A DNA stretch of 64,000 nt. It comes from CAWEHU01 sp963808965 (GTDB lineage Bacteria; Pseudomonadota; Alphaproteobacteria; Acetobacterales; Acetobacteraceae). The stretch is from positions 62,001 through 126,000 of the forward strand of contig CAWEHU010000006.1 in NCBI GenBank assembly GCA_963808965.1. The letters are read 5' to 3'. Shown in pieces: positions 49,591 to 59,250 of the stretch (position 1 is the stretch's first letter; the number at the start of each line of letters is the position of its first letter). The notes under the pieces were generated by a model. That model was not told where the DNA came from, did no database searches, and was given only the letters and a program-made list of their open reading frames with translations. The position numbers and the translations under genes are program-made.

Positions 49591-51610
49591 ATGACCGACG
49601 CACAGAACCCGCCTCCGCCGTCCGGCTCGCCTGGGCCCGGAACCCCGGCCCATCGCTTCGGCGCGCCACGCGAGGCCGCCGTGCCTCGCATGGAAACGGT
49701 GCGCGTCACCGCGCCGGATCTGAAGCGGCGTGCGGCGATGGAGCGGACTCGCTCACGCCTCGTTTTCGCAGCCTTCGGATTCGGGCTGCTGTTCCTGGCG
49801 GTGGTCGCGAAACTCGCGGATGCGACGATCATCCAGCCGCTCGCGCCGCATCGGCCCGACAAGCCGATCGCCGAGCTGGTGGAGGGACAGAGTACGAAGG
49901 AGGCCGGGCTCTCAGTGCAGCGGGCGACGATTACCGATCGCAACGGTGAGATTCTCGCGATCTCGCTCCCCACCGCCGCGCTCTATGCCAACCCTCGCGA
50001 GATGATCGACACCGCCCAGGCCGCTCTCAAGCTGAAACAGGCCTTGCCCCGGCTTAACGCGGAGCAGATCGCCAAACGCCTTTCGGAGGAAAAACAGTTC
50101 GTCTATCTCGCGCGCCACCTCACCCCGCGCGAGCAACTCGCCGTCAACAGCCTCGGAATCCCGGGCGTGTATTTCGAGCCCACCGAGCGCCGGCGCTACC
50201 CGATGGGACGCACCGCCGCGCAGGTTCTGGGGGGCGTCGATGTGGACGAGCATGGGGTCGCCGGTGTCGAGCGTTACTTCGACGAGCGGCTCCGCACCGA
50301 CCCATCCCCCTTGCGCCTTTCGCTCGACATTCGCGTCCAGGCGGTGGTGCGCGACGAGCTTTCCAAGGCCAAGGACGAGTTCGGCGCTATCGGCGCGTGC
50401 GGGATCGTGATGGACGTGCCGTACGGGCGAGGTGCTGGCGATGGTCAGCCTGCCCGACTACGACGCCAACGCAGTCGGTTCCAGCCCCGCCGACGATCGC
50501 TTCAACCGCGCCGTGACCGGGATGTACGAGCCGGGCAGCACGTTCAAACTGCAAACCGCGGCGATGGCTCTCGACTACGGCATCGCCAACATCTGGAACG
50601 AGTACGACGCCTCTCGCCCCATCTCGATCGGTCGCTACACAATCACCGATTTCGAGGGAAAGCACCGCTGGCTCTATCTGCCCGAAGTGCTCGTGTACTC
50701 CTCGAATCTCGGCGCGGCGCATATCGCCCAGAGCGTTGGGGCGGAGAAACAGCGTGCGTGGCTTCGCAATATAGGCATGTTCTCCCGCGTGGGCGTCGAA
50801 CTGCCCGAAGCCGGGCTGCCTATAGTCCCCCCGGCGGCCAACTGGCGCGAGGTCGTTACGCTGACAGTCGGCTTCGGGCACGGCATCGCGGTCTCGCCGC
50901 TGCACGTCGTGCGCGGAACGGCTACGATCGCGAATGGCGGGATCCTGCTCAAGCCGACGGTCCTCGCCCTGCCCCCCGGCGCACCTCTGCCCTCCGGCGT
51001 CCGCGTGATGCAGCAGAGTACGTCCGACATGATGCGCAAGCTGATGCGGCTTGTCGTCACGGATGGTTACGGGAAACCGGCCGAAGTCGCCGGGTATTAC
51101 CCGGGAGGGAAGACCGGCACGGCGGAGAAGGTGGGCGCCCACGGCTACAAGAAGCACGCGAACGTCGCGGCCTTCATGAGCGTCTTTCCCATGAATGCCC
51201 CGCGTTATGCCGTGTACATGATGCTCGATGAGCCGCACGCGACGGCGGCGACGCACGGCTACGCCACCGCCGGCTGGGTGGCCGCGCCGGCCGCAGGCCG
51301 GGTGATCGCGCGGATCGGCCCGATGCTCGGGATGCTGCCCGACATTGCCCACGCCGCGGAGATTCAGCAGGCGCTATACGTTCCGCTCCAGCCGGGGCGG
51401 CCGGCCGGCGCTTCCCGAACCCCGGTTGCCCGTGCCGCGCCCGCAACGGGACCCGCCCCCACGGGGCTCCCGGTCCGCGACAACAAGCCGCCGGCCCAGG
51501 TTCCGCCCTCCGACACGCCGCTGGCCCGGCCAGGAACGCACGACCACCGGCACGAAGCGGAGACCGCTCCCGCCACCCCTGTTCGGGTGCCTCAGGTTGC
51601 GGCTCGGTGA
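49591..51610 (+). CDS. ftsI: septal peptidoglycan transpeptidase FtsI/PBP3 (frameshifted)
   Basis: Corrected length about 672 residues: a cytoplasmic Pro-rich head, one transmembrane helix (RLVFAAFGFGLLFLAVVAKLA), a pedestal domain and the transpeptidase. The active-site motifs are GSTFK (Ser nucleophile), SSN in YSSNLGAAH and KTGTAEK. The frame breaks at 50419: GTGCCGTACGGGC should be GTGCGTACGGGC to give VMDVRTGEVLAMVSLPDYD. Because ftsI is essential and the rest is intact, an error in the sequence is the likely cause. A Pro/Ala-rich tail of about 75 residues ends the protein. Confidence 0.92.
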
Positions 51611-51614
51611 ATTG

Positions 51615-53093
51615 ATGCGCCAGGTCCCCGATCTCGCCCGGTCCTTCGATCCAGCCAAGGCGGCCTGGCGAGGGGCGGAGGCGCTGGGTGTGGCCGGAAT
51701 TACCTGCGACAGCCGGGAGGTCCATCCGGGCGACCTCTTCGTCGCAATCCCCGGCGAGGCGCAGGACGGACGCGCCTTCATCGCCGAGGCCGTCGCGCGC
51801 GGGGCTGCGGCGGTTCTCGCCCCGAACGGGACCGATTGGCCGCCCGGCGTGCCGCCCCGTCCGCTGATCGAGGATCCAGAGCCACGCCGGCGGCTGGCTC
51901 AGCTCGCGGCGGTGATGGCCGGGCCGCAGCCGGCCATCATGGTCGCGGTCACGGGCACCAACGGAAAGACGAGCACGGTCGAGTTCCTGCGCCAGCTCTG
52001 GGCTTTATCGGGCTATGCGGCGGCGAGTCTCGGGACTCTCGGGCTGAACGCGCCGGGGTTCGCGGCCGGCTCCGGCCTGACGACGCCGGACCCGGTCACC
52101 CTCGCCCAGACCCTGGCCCGCCTCGCCCGCGCCGGAGTGCAGCGCGCGGCGATGGAAGCCTCCTCGCATGGGCTCGATCAGTTCCGGCTCGACGGCGTCC
52201 GCCTGACCGCCGGCGGGTTCACCAATCTCACGCGCGATCATCTCGACTATCATGGCGAGATGGATGCGTACAGGCGGGCCAAGCTGCGCCTGTTCGCCGC
52301 CCTGCTACCGTGGGGGGCGCCCGCCGTGGCGAGCAGCGAGCTGGATCCGGAAAGCCTGAGCGCGCTGCGCGGCATCGCACGCGAGCGCGGCCTCGATTTG
52401 CGCACCGTCGGCGAGCACGGCTCCCCGATCCGCCTGTTGCGCGCCGTTCCCCAGCCAGCCGGCCAGACGCTCGAAATAGAGGCCGATGGCGTGCCGTTTG
52501 CCGTCGAACTGGCCCTCCCGGGCCGGTTCCAGGCGGATAATGCACTGATGGCCGCCGCGCTGGCCTCGACTCTCGGACAGCGGAACGCGCTGGAATCGCT
52601 GCCCCGCCTTGTCGGGGTGCGCGGCCGGATGGAGCTCGCCGCGCGTCTACCGAACGGGGCAGCGGCCTATGTCGATTACGCACACACCCCGGACGCGCTG
52701 GAGCGGCTGCTGACCGCGCTCCGTCCGCATACCGCCGGCAAGCTGCACATCGTGTTCGGCGCGGGCGGCGACCGCGACAAGGGCAAACGGCCGCTCATGG
52801 GAGAAGCGGCGGCCCGATTGGCCGATGTCGCGATCATCACCGATGACAACCCGCGCGGCGAAGACCCGGCCGCGATCCGCGGCGCCATTCGTGCCGCCTG
52901 TCCTGGCGCGCTCGAGATCGGCGACCGGGAACAGGCGATCGCGGCGGCCCTGAACGCGCTCGGTCCAGGCGACGTGCTGGCCGTAGCGGGCAAAGGGCAC
53001 GAGCAAGGACAAACGATCGGCAAGACGGTCATCCCGTTCGACGACGTCACCGTTATTCGCCGTCTCGTCGGTGAAAGCATCGTCCCGCCATGA
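51615..53093 (+). CDS. murE: UDP-MurNAc-tripeptide synthetase
   Basis: A 492-residue Mur ligase. The start ATG 51615 lies four bases after ftsI. The P-loop VTGTNGKTSTVEFLRQLW, central ASSHGLDQFRLDGV and C-terminal FGAGGDRDKGKRPLMG are present. DNPRGEDP is the signature that selects meso-diaminopimelate over lysine, so the wall is the usual Gram-negative type. It adds the third residue of the stem peptide in the cytoplasm. Confidence 0.97.
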   Translation: MRQVPDLARSFDPAKAAWRGAEALGVAGITCDSREVHPGDLFVAIPGEAQDGRAFIAEAVARGAAAVLAPNGTDWPPGVPPRPLIEDPEPRRRLAQLAAVMAGPQPAIMVAVTGTNGKTSTVEFLRQLWALSGYAAASLGTLGLNAPGFAAGSGLTTPDPVTLAQTLARLARAGVQRAAMEASSHGLDQFRLDGVRLTAGGFTNLTRDHLDYHGEMDAYRRAKLRLFAALLPWGAPAVASSELDPESLSALRGIARERGLDLRTVGEHGSPIRLLRAVPQPAGQTLEIEADGVPFAVELALPGRFQADNALMAAALASTLGQRNALESLPRLVGVRGRMELAARLPNGAAAYVDYAHTPDALERLLTALRPHTAGKLHIVFGAGGDRDKGKRPLMGEAAARLADVAIITDDNPRGEDPAAIRGAIRAACPGALEIGDREQAIAAALNALGPGDVLAVAGKGHEQGQTIGKTVIPFDDVTVIRRLVGESIVPP

Positions 53094-54466
53094 ACCCCCT
53101 GTGGACAGCGGAGGAATTGGTGCATGCCAGCGGCGGGACGATGCCGGCCCCGTTCGCCGCGACCGGTGTGTCGATCGACACCCGTACGCTCCGGCCGGGC
53201 GAGCTGTTCGTGGCCTTGGCGGGCGAAAACCGTGATGGACACCAGTTCGTCGCCAATGCCTTAGCCAAGGGCGCGGCCGGAGCCTTGGTGCACGCCGATG
53301 TGCCGGGCGTGGATCAGGCAAAGCTGCTGCGCGTGGAGGACACCCTCGCCGCGCTAAGCCGGCTCGGCGCTTACGCCAGGGCCCGCTTCGCCGGGCGTCT
53401 CGTCGGGGTGACGGGCAGCGTCGGCAAGACCACGACGAAAGAGATGCTGCGCACGATCCTCGCCGCCCAGGGTCCGACGCACGCGGCCGAGGCCTCCTAC
53501 AACAATCACTGGGGCGTTCCCCTCACGCTCGCTCGCCTGCCCGCCGCGGCCACGTTCTGTGTCTGCGAGATCGGCATGAATCATCCGGGCGAGATCGAAC
53601 CTCTGGCGCGTCTCGCGCGCCCGCACGTCACGCTCATCACGGCTATCGAGCGCGCGCATGTCGGGCACCTCGGAAGCATCGAGGCGATCGCGGACGAGAA
53701 GGCGGCCATCATGCGCGGGCTCGAGCCCGGCGGGCTGGCCGTTCTGCCGGGGGAGTTCTGGTTCTTGGAGCGGATGCTGGGCAGGGCGGGTGCCGCGCAG
53801 GTCGTCACCTTCGGCGCCAACCCGAATGCCGATAGCAGGTTGCTGGAACTCGATCAGGACGCAAACGGGAGCATTATTGTTGGCTCCGTCCGCGGAACTG
53901 TCGTGCGCTTTCGCCTGAACGCGCCAGGGCGGCACATGGCGATGAACGCGATGGGCGCTCTCGCCGCGGCCGCCGGGCTCGGCGTCGATCCGGTCGCGGG
54001 CGCGGGCGCCCTAGAAGGCTTCATCCCTATTGCGGGAAGAGGCGCGCGCCGCAGCATCTCGCTCCCCGGCGGCGACGCCTTGCTGCTCGATGAAAGCTAC
54101 AATGCGTCGGCCGCGGCGGTCCGCGCGGCGCTCGCGGTTCTCCGCTTGCAACCCGCTGCGAGGCGCATCGCCGTGCTCGGCGACATGCTGGAGCTGGGAG
54201 AGGAAGGCCCGGCCGAACATGCGGGTCTCGCTCCCGACGTGAGCGCGGCTGCGGACGTGCTGTTCGCGTGCGGCCCACTGATGCGAAACTTATTCGATGC
54301 GGTCCCCCTCGCCCTTCGGGGCGGCCACGCTGCGGATTCCGCATCCCTGGCTCCAGTCGTCGCGCGTTCCGTCGCGCCCGGAGACGCGATACTGGTCAAA
54401 GGGAGCCTTGGCAGCCGCATGAAACTGGTGGTCGCCGCCCTCGAAAACCTGGCGGAGACCCGCTGA
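53090..54466 (+). CDS. murF: UDP-MurNAc-pentapeptide synthetase
   Basis: A 458-residue Mur ligase that adds D-Ala-D-Ala. It has the N-terminal substrate domain (GVSIDTRTLRPGELFVALAG), P-loop VTGSVGKTTTKEMLRTIL, EASYNNHWGVPLTLARLP, EIGMNHPGEIEPLARLARP and the C-terminal LLDESYNASAAAVRAALAVL. The start overlaps murE as ATGA and the stop overlaps mraY by one base. Confidence 0.97.
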   Translation: MNPLWTAEELVHASGGTMPAPFAATGVSIDTRTLRPGELFVALAGENRDGHQFVANALAKGAAGALVHADVPGVDQAKLLRVEDTLAALSRLGAYARARFAGRLVGVTGSVGKTTTKEMLRTILAAQGPTHAAEASYNNHWGVPLTLARLPAAATFCVCEIGMNHPGEIEPLARLARPHVTLITAIERAHVGHLGSIEAIADEKAAIMRGLEPGGLAVLPGEFWFLERMLGRAGAAQVVTFGANPNADSRLLELDQDANGSIIVGSVRGTVVRFRLNAPGRHMAMNAMGALAAAAGLGVDPVAGAGALEGFIPIAGRGARRSISLPGGDALLLDESYNASAAAVRAALAVLRLQPAARRIAVLGDMLELGEEGPAEHAGLAPDVSAAADVLFACGPLMRNLFDAVPLALRGGHAADSASLAPVVARSVAPGDAILVKGSLGSRMKLVVAALENLAETR

Positions 54467-55554
54467 TGCTGTACAATCTCGCCCGGCCGCTCGCCGATCA
54501 ATTCATCCTTTTCAATCTGTTCCGCTACATCACGTTCCGCTCGGGGGCAGCTTGCCTCACGGCGCTCGTGGTCAGCTTCTATCTCGGCCCGAAAGTCATT
54601 CGCTGGCTCAAGAGAGTGCAGCGGCAGGGCCAGCCCATTCGGCTCGACGGCCCGGAGCGGCACCTCACCGACAAACAAGGCACGCCCACGATGGGCGGCG
54701 TGCTGATCCTGTTCGCTCTTACGATCTCGACGCTGCTCTGGGTCGATCTGCACAATTACTACATCTGGCCGGTGCTGTTCGTGACGCTCGGTTACGGCGC
54801 GCTTGGTTTCGCAGATGACTATCTGAAGCTGTCCCGCCGCAACACACGAGGCGTCCCGGCCCGGATCAAGCTCATCGTGCAAACCCTGGTTGGGCTGATC
54901 GCGGGCGCGTGGATCATGTCACTCACGCGCGAACCGCTCGCCAGCGGACTCGTGCTTCCGGTCCTGAAGGAAGTGCTGATCCCGCTCGGGCTCTTCTTTC
55001 CCGTGTTCGCGATGCTGGTGATGCTCGGCAGCTCGAATGCGGTGAACCTGACGGACGGGTTGGACGGGCTCGCGATCGTGCCGACGATCATCGTCGCGGG
55101 CGTGTTCGCGCTCATCTCCTACCTCGTCGGCAACCGCATCTTCGCCGATTACCTGCAGCTCAACCCCGTGCCGGGTGTCGGCGAGCTTGGCGTATTCTGC
55201 GCGGCGCTGATCGGCGCGGGCCTCGGCTTTCTCTGGTTCAATGCGCCGCCTGCCGCGGTCTTCATGGGAGATACCGGCAGTCTCGCGCTTGGCGGCGCGC
55301 TGGGCGCCGTCGCCGTGGCCACGAAGCACGAAATCGTTCTGCTCATCACGGGCGGCCTGTTCGTGGTCGAGACCGTGTCGGTCATCATCCAGGTCTTCTG
55401 GTACCGGCGCACCGGCCGGCGCGTGTTTCTCATGGCTCCGCTGCACCATCATTTCGAGAAGAAGGGCTGGGCCGAGGCAACCATCGTGATCCGATTCTGG
55501 ATCATCTCGATGATCCTCGCGCTGGTCGGACTGGCGACGCTGAAGATCAGATGA
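54466..55554 (+). CDS. mraY: phospho-MurNAc-pentapeptide-transferase
   Basis: A 362-residue membrane enzyme with ten transmembrane helices that makes lipid I. Marks are KQGTPTMGGVLILFAL, the catalytic Asp pair in GFADDYLKLSRR, SSNAVNLTDGLDGLAI and APLHHHFEKKGWAEATIVIRF. The start ATG 54466 shares one base with the murF stop. It couples to murD by ATGA. Confidence 0.98.
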   Translation: MLYNLARPLADQFILFNLFRYITFRSGAACLTALVVSFYLGPKVIRWLKRVQRQGQPIRLDGPERHLTDKQGTPTMGGVLILFALTISTLLWVDLHNYYIWPVLFVTLGYGALGFADDYLKLSRRNTRGVPARIKLIVQTLVGLIAGAWIMSLTREPLASGLVLPVLKEVLIPLGLFFPVFAMLVMLGSSNAVNLTDGLDGLAIVPTIIVAGVFALISYLVGNRIFADYLQLNPVPGVGELGVFCAALIGAGLGFLWFNAPPAAVFMGDTGSLALGGALGAVAVATKHEIVLLITGGLFVVETVSVIIQVFWYRRTGRRVFLMAPLHHHFEKKGWAEATIVIRFWIISMILALVGLATLKIR

Positions 55555-57017
55555 GCGATCTCCTCCCCCAACCCCCTCCCGCAAGGGGAGGAGTCCGAAT
55601 TGATCCCCCCTCCCCTTGTGGGAGGGGGCTGGGGGGAGAGGGTGGCTTCCCGCCGACTCTGTTCGCCGGTCGCCGCTATGCCGTTCTGGGTCTGGGCCGC
55701 AATGGTCTCCCCGCGGCGCGCGCGCTCGCGGCGATGGGAGCGGATGTCGTCGCGTGGGACGACCGCGAACCGGCCCGCGCCGCGGCCGCCTCTTTTTCCG
55801 TGCCGTTGCGTGATCCCCTCACGGGGCAATTCGACTTCGATGCGCTCGTCCTCTCGCCCGGCATCCCGCACACACTGCCGGTCCCGCATCCGGCCGCGGC
55901 ACTCGCAAGAAAATTCGGCGTGCCGATCCTCTCGGACGTGGAGCTTTTGTTCCAGGCGGTGCGCGCCGCCGGCTCGCGCGCTCGCTTCGCCGGAATAACC
56001 GGGACCAACGGAAAGTCCACGACCACCGCGCTGCTGGCGCACATTCTTCAGAATTCAGGTCAACTCACCGCCGCGGGCGGCAATCTCGGCCCGGCTTCGC
56101 TCGCCCTCCCTCTGCTTCCAGACAGCGGCATCTATGTCCTGGAGATGTCGTCTTACATGTTGGAGCGAATCGCCACGCTCCGGTTCGATGTCGCGGCGAT
56201 GCTCAATATCAGCGCGGATCATCTCGATCGCCACGGCGATATGGCCGGATACGTATCCGCGAAACGCGCCGTGTTTGATCGGCAGGCTCATGGCGATAAC
56301 GCCGTTATCGGCGTCGACGACCCGGCGTCGCGCGCCATGGCTAGCTGGCTCCGCGATCGGCCCGCGCGCGTGCGGACCATCTCCGGTTGCGATCTGGCCG
56401 ACATCTGGTTCGAGGACGGCGTGCTCCGCGATCGTGTCGGGCCGATCCTTACGATGGCGGACGCCCCCGCCCTGCCCGGCGCGCACAACGCGCAGAACGC
56501 GGCGGCTGCGGCGGCGATGGCTTTCGCGCTCGGCGCAACGCGGGCGGAAGTGGCGCAAGGCATCGGCTCGTTTCCTGGCCTGCCGCACCGGCAGCAGCGC
56601 GTCGGCACCGTTGAGGGCGTCGCCTTCATCAATGACAGCAAGGCGACGAATGCGGATGCCGCGTCGCGCGCCCTCTCCTGCTACGAGCGCATCGTGTGGA
56701 TCGCGGGCGGGATCGCGAAAGAGGGCGGGATCGAACCACTCGCACCGTTCTTTCCGCGCGTGGCTCGCGCTCTCCTTATTGGCCGCGACGCGCCGGCTTT
56801 CGCGGCAACGCTCCGCGCCCACGGCGTCGCGCACGAGATCGCGGGTACGCTGGAGGCTGCCGTGCCTGCGGCCTTCGCGAGCGCACGAAGCGAGGAGGCG
56901 GCCGTCGTGCTGCTCTCGCCCGCCTGCGCCAGTTTCGACCAGTTCAGCGATTTCGAGGCGCGCGGTGAGCGATTCGCGCAGCTCGTCGCGGAACTGGCGC
57001 ACGAGGAGGCGGCCTGA
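55551..57017 (+). CDS. murD: UDP-MurNAc-L-Ala:D-Glu ligase, with an inserted repeat peptide
   Basis: A 488-residue Mur ligase adding D-glutamate. FAGRRYAVLGLGRNGLPAARAL is the N-terminal Rossmann region, FAGITGTNGKSTTTALLA the P-loop, LNISADHLDRHGDM the central motif and FINDSKATNADAASRAL the C-terminal one. Residues about 4-32 (SDLLPQPPPARGG to GLGGEGG) are encoded by a palindromic DNA repeat between the start codon and the conserved domain. They keep the frame and should form a flexible Pro/Gly-rich tail. The start ATG 55551 overlaps mraY as ATGA, so translation probably passes through the element. Confidence 0.95.
   Translation: MSDLLPQPPPARGGVRIDPPSPCGRGLGGEGGFPPTLFAGRRYAVLGLGRNGLPAARALAAMGADVVAWDDREPARAAAASFSVPLRDPLTGQFDFDALVLSPGIPHTLPVPHPAAALARKFGVPILSDVELLFQAVRAAGSRARFAGITGTNGKSTTTALLAHILQNSGQLTAAGGNLGPASLALPLLPDSGIYVLEMSSYMLERIATLRFDVAAMLNISADHLDRHGDMAGYVSAKRAVFDRQAHGDNAVIGVDDPASRAMASWLRDRPARVRTISGCDLADIWFEDGVLRDRVGPILTMADAPALPGAHNAQNAAAAAAMAFALGATRAEVAQGIGSFPGLPHRQQRVGTVEGVAFINDSKATNADAASRALSCYERIVWIAGGIAKEGGIEPLAPFFPRVARALLIGRDAPAFAATLRAHGVAHEIAGTLEAAVPAAFASARSEEAAVVLLSPACASFDQFSDFEARGERFAQLVAELAHEEAA
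55563..55638. repeat. palindromic repeat element inserted in murD
   Basis: Arms of 29 and 30 bases (55563-55591 and 55609-55638) are inverted copies with two mismatches and one gap, separated by 17 bases. Each arm also contains a smaller hairpin (CTCCC-GCAA-GGGGAG type). The whole is extremely Pro/Gly-coding and GC-rich. It resembles intergenic palindromic repeats of alphaproteobacteria, but here it lies in a coding region and keeps the frame. The hairpin near 36008 may be a diverged relative. Confidence 0.85.
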
Positions 57018-58138
57018 TGCCGGTTCTCTCGCGCGCCGATAACTCCACGCTCGGCCGCTGGTGGTGGACGGTCGATCGTTGGACCCTTGTGGCCGTAGGG
57101 ACGCTGATCGGCTTCGGCTACATCATGATGCTGGCGGCCAGTCCCGCGGTCGCCGAGCGTATCGGCCAGTCCCGCGACGTGTTCATTCTGAAGCAGGTGT
57201 TTTTCCTGGCGCTGGCCGGCGCCATGGTGGTGGGCGTCTCGTTGCTTTCGCCGCGCCAGATCCGCCGGCTCGCGCTGGTCGGCTGCATCGTCGCGCTGAT
57301 GCTGACCGCCGCCACGATGGTCATCGGTGTGGAGATCAAGGGGGCACGACGCTGGATCGCGCTGCCCGGCATGTCTCTGCAACCCAGCGAGTTCCTCAAG
57401 CCGTGCTTCGCGGTCGTGGCCGCCTGGCTCATCAGCGAGGGCAAGCGCACGAAGCGGTTTCCGGGAATGCTGATCGCCGTTTCGGTGTACGGGCTGATCG
57501 CGCTGCTGCTGAAGTCGCAGCCCGATATCGGGATGCTGGCCGTCGTAACGAGCGTATTCTTCGCGCAACTCTATGTCGCCGGTCTCAATCTGGTGCTGGT
57601 TGGTGCGGGCGTCGTCGCGCTGTGCTTCGGCGCAATCGGCGCCTACACCCTGTTTCCGCATGTGCAAAGCCGCGTTCAGCGATTCCTGCATCCCGACACG
57701 GGCGATTCCTATCAGGTGACGACGGCGCTGGAAGCTTTCGGCAACGGCGGCCTGCTCGGCCGTGGGCCGGGCGAGGGCCGCGTCAAGGACGTGTTGCCGG
57801 ATGCGCATGCCGACTTCGTGTACGCGGTCGCGGGCGAGGAATTCGGGATGCTCGTCTGCATCGTCATTCTGAGCCTGTTCGCTTTCATCGTGCTGCGCGG
57901 TCTGCTGCGTCTCCTGAAAGAGCAGGACCTGTTCGTCGTGCTGGCGTCCACGGGCCTCGTGACCGGGTTCGGCTTGCAGGCGTTCGTCAATATGGCCTCC
58001 TCGCTGCACCTGATCCCAACCAAGGGCATGACGTTGCCCTTCATCTCCTATGGCGGGTCCTCGGCGATGGCGGTGGCGCTCGGCATGGGAATGCTGCTCG
58101 CGCTGACGCGGCGGCGGCATCATGGGGACATGCCGTGA
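57017..58138 (+). CDS. ftsW: septal peptidoglycan polymerase FtsW
   Basis: A 373-residue SEDS-family protein with ten transmembrane helices. It has KGARRWIALPGMSLQPSEFLKP (catalytic-site region), QPDIGMLAV, GGLLGRGPGEGRVKDVLPDAHADFVYAV and the C-terminal GMTLPFISYGGSSAMAVALG. It polymerises lipid II at the septum with FtsI. The start shares one base with the murD stop (TGATG), and the stop overlaps murG. Confidence 0.97.
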   Translation: MPVLSRADNSTLGRWWWTVDRWTLVAVGTLIGFGYIMMLAASPAVAERIGQSRDVFILKQVFFLALAGAMVVGVSLLSPRQIRRLALVGCIVALMLTAATMVIGVEIKGARRWIALPGMSLQPSEFLKPCFAVVAAWLISEGKRTKRFPGMLIAVSVYGLIALLLKSQPDIGMLAVVTSVFFAQLYVAGLNLVLVGAGVVALCFGAIGAYTLFPHVQSRVQRFLHPDTGDSYQVTTALEAFGNGGLLGRGPGEGRVKDVLPDAHADFVYAVAGEEFGMLVCIVILSLFAFIVLRGLLRLLKEQDLFVVLASTGLVTGFGLQAFVNMASSLHLIPTKGMTLPFISYGGSSAMAVALGMGMLLALTRRRHHGDMP

Positions 58139-59250
58139 GGGGACCAGCCATCAGACCGATCGTCATCGCCGCTGGCGGCACGGGCGGCCACTTCTTCCCG
58201 GCCGAGGCACTGACGTCGGAGCTGGCCGAACGCGGGCATCGGATCGCGCTGATTGCCGATTCCCGCTCGGGTGGACTGACGAGTCCGGTTTTCGCCGATC
58301 GCGAATCCTTCGTCATTCGGGGCGCCGGCATCGCAGGCCACGGCGCGTTGCGCGGCGGCAAATCGGTGCTGGCCCTCGCCGCCGGCGTCGCGCAAGCGCG
58401 CAGAATTCTTGCCCGGCTTCAGGCCGCGGCGGTGGTCGGGTTCGGTGGCTATCCCTGCGTCGCCCCGGTCCTCGCGACGCGCCTGCTGCCGCTCCGGACA
58501 TCGGTGATCCTGCATGAGCAGAACGCCGTGCTCGGGCGCGCGAACCGCTTCCTGGCCCGCCACGCGACGGCCGTGGCGCTGAGCTTCGAGGACACCGAGC
58601 GCGTGCCGGAGAGTGCGCAGACCGTGCTGACGGGCAATCCCGTGCGTCCGGCAATCGCGGCCTTGGCGGAGGATGCTTATTCACCCCCTCGGGACGAGTG
58701 CCGCTTGCTCGTGTTGGGCGGCTCGCTTGGCGCGCGGATCTTGAGCGATGTCGTGCCCCCTGCTCTTGCGGCGCTCCCCGAAGCGCTGCGCGGACGCCTG
58801 CGACTGGCGCAGCAATGCCGCGCGGAAGACGTGGAGCGGGTGCGCGCGGCCTACGCGGCGGCCGGAATACGGGCCGATCTCGCCGCGTTCTTCCCGGACG
58901 TGGCTCAACGCCTTGCCGCCGCGCATCTCGTGATCGCACGCGCCGGCGCATCCACCATCGCGGAACTCGCCGCCGCCGGGCGGCCTGCTGTTTTGGTGCC
59001 GTTACCAGGCGCGATCGACGACCATCAAAGCGCGAATGCCCGCGCGCTGGCGGATGCCGGCGGTGCCTGGGTGATGCCGCAGGCGAGCCTCACGGCCGAC
59101 GCCCTGCGCGGCCGGATCGAAGTTTTGCTGTCCGACCCGGCCGGTCTCGCGCGGGCCGCCGCGGTCGCCCGAACACAGGCCCGCGTGGATGCCGCCTCGC
59201 GCCTGGCCGATCTCGTCGAAGCTCTGATGTGCCATGAGGCGCGCGCATGA
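58135..59250 (+). CDS. murG: UDP-GlcNAc:lipid I transferase MurG
   Basis: A 371-residue GT-B glycosyltransferase starting with GTG 58135, inside the ftsW stop (GTGA); this is the only start that keeps the conserved opening PIVIAAGGTGGHFFPAEAL. Later marks are GFGGYPCVAPVLA, HEQNAVLGRANRFLA, VLGGSLGARILSD and the nucleotide-binding ARAGASTIAELAAAGRPAVLVP. It makes lipid II on the inner face of the membrane. Confidence 0.97.
   Translation: MRGPAIRPIVIAAGGTGGHFFPAEALTSELAERGHRIALIADSRSGGLTSPVFADRESFVIRGAGIAGHGALRGGKSVLALAAGVAQARRILARLQAAAVVGFGGYPCVAPVLATRLLPLRTSVILHEQNAVLGRANRFLARHATAVALSFEDTERVPESAQTVLTGNPVRPAIAALAEDAYSPPRDECRLLVLGGSLGARILSDVVPPALAALPEALRGRLRLAQQCRAEDVERVRAAYAAAGIRADLAAFFPDVAQRLAAAHLVIARAGASTIAELAAAGRPAVLVPLPGAIDDHQSANARALADAGGAWVMPQASLTADALRGRIEVLLSDPAGLARAAAVARTQARVDAASRLADLVEALMCHEARA

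Noticed and set aside
56681..58123. Minus-strand frame of 480 codons opposite murD/ftsW
   Set aside because: Gln/His/Arg-rich antisense shadow of two certain genes.
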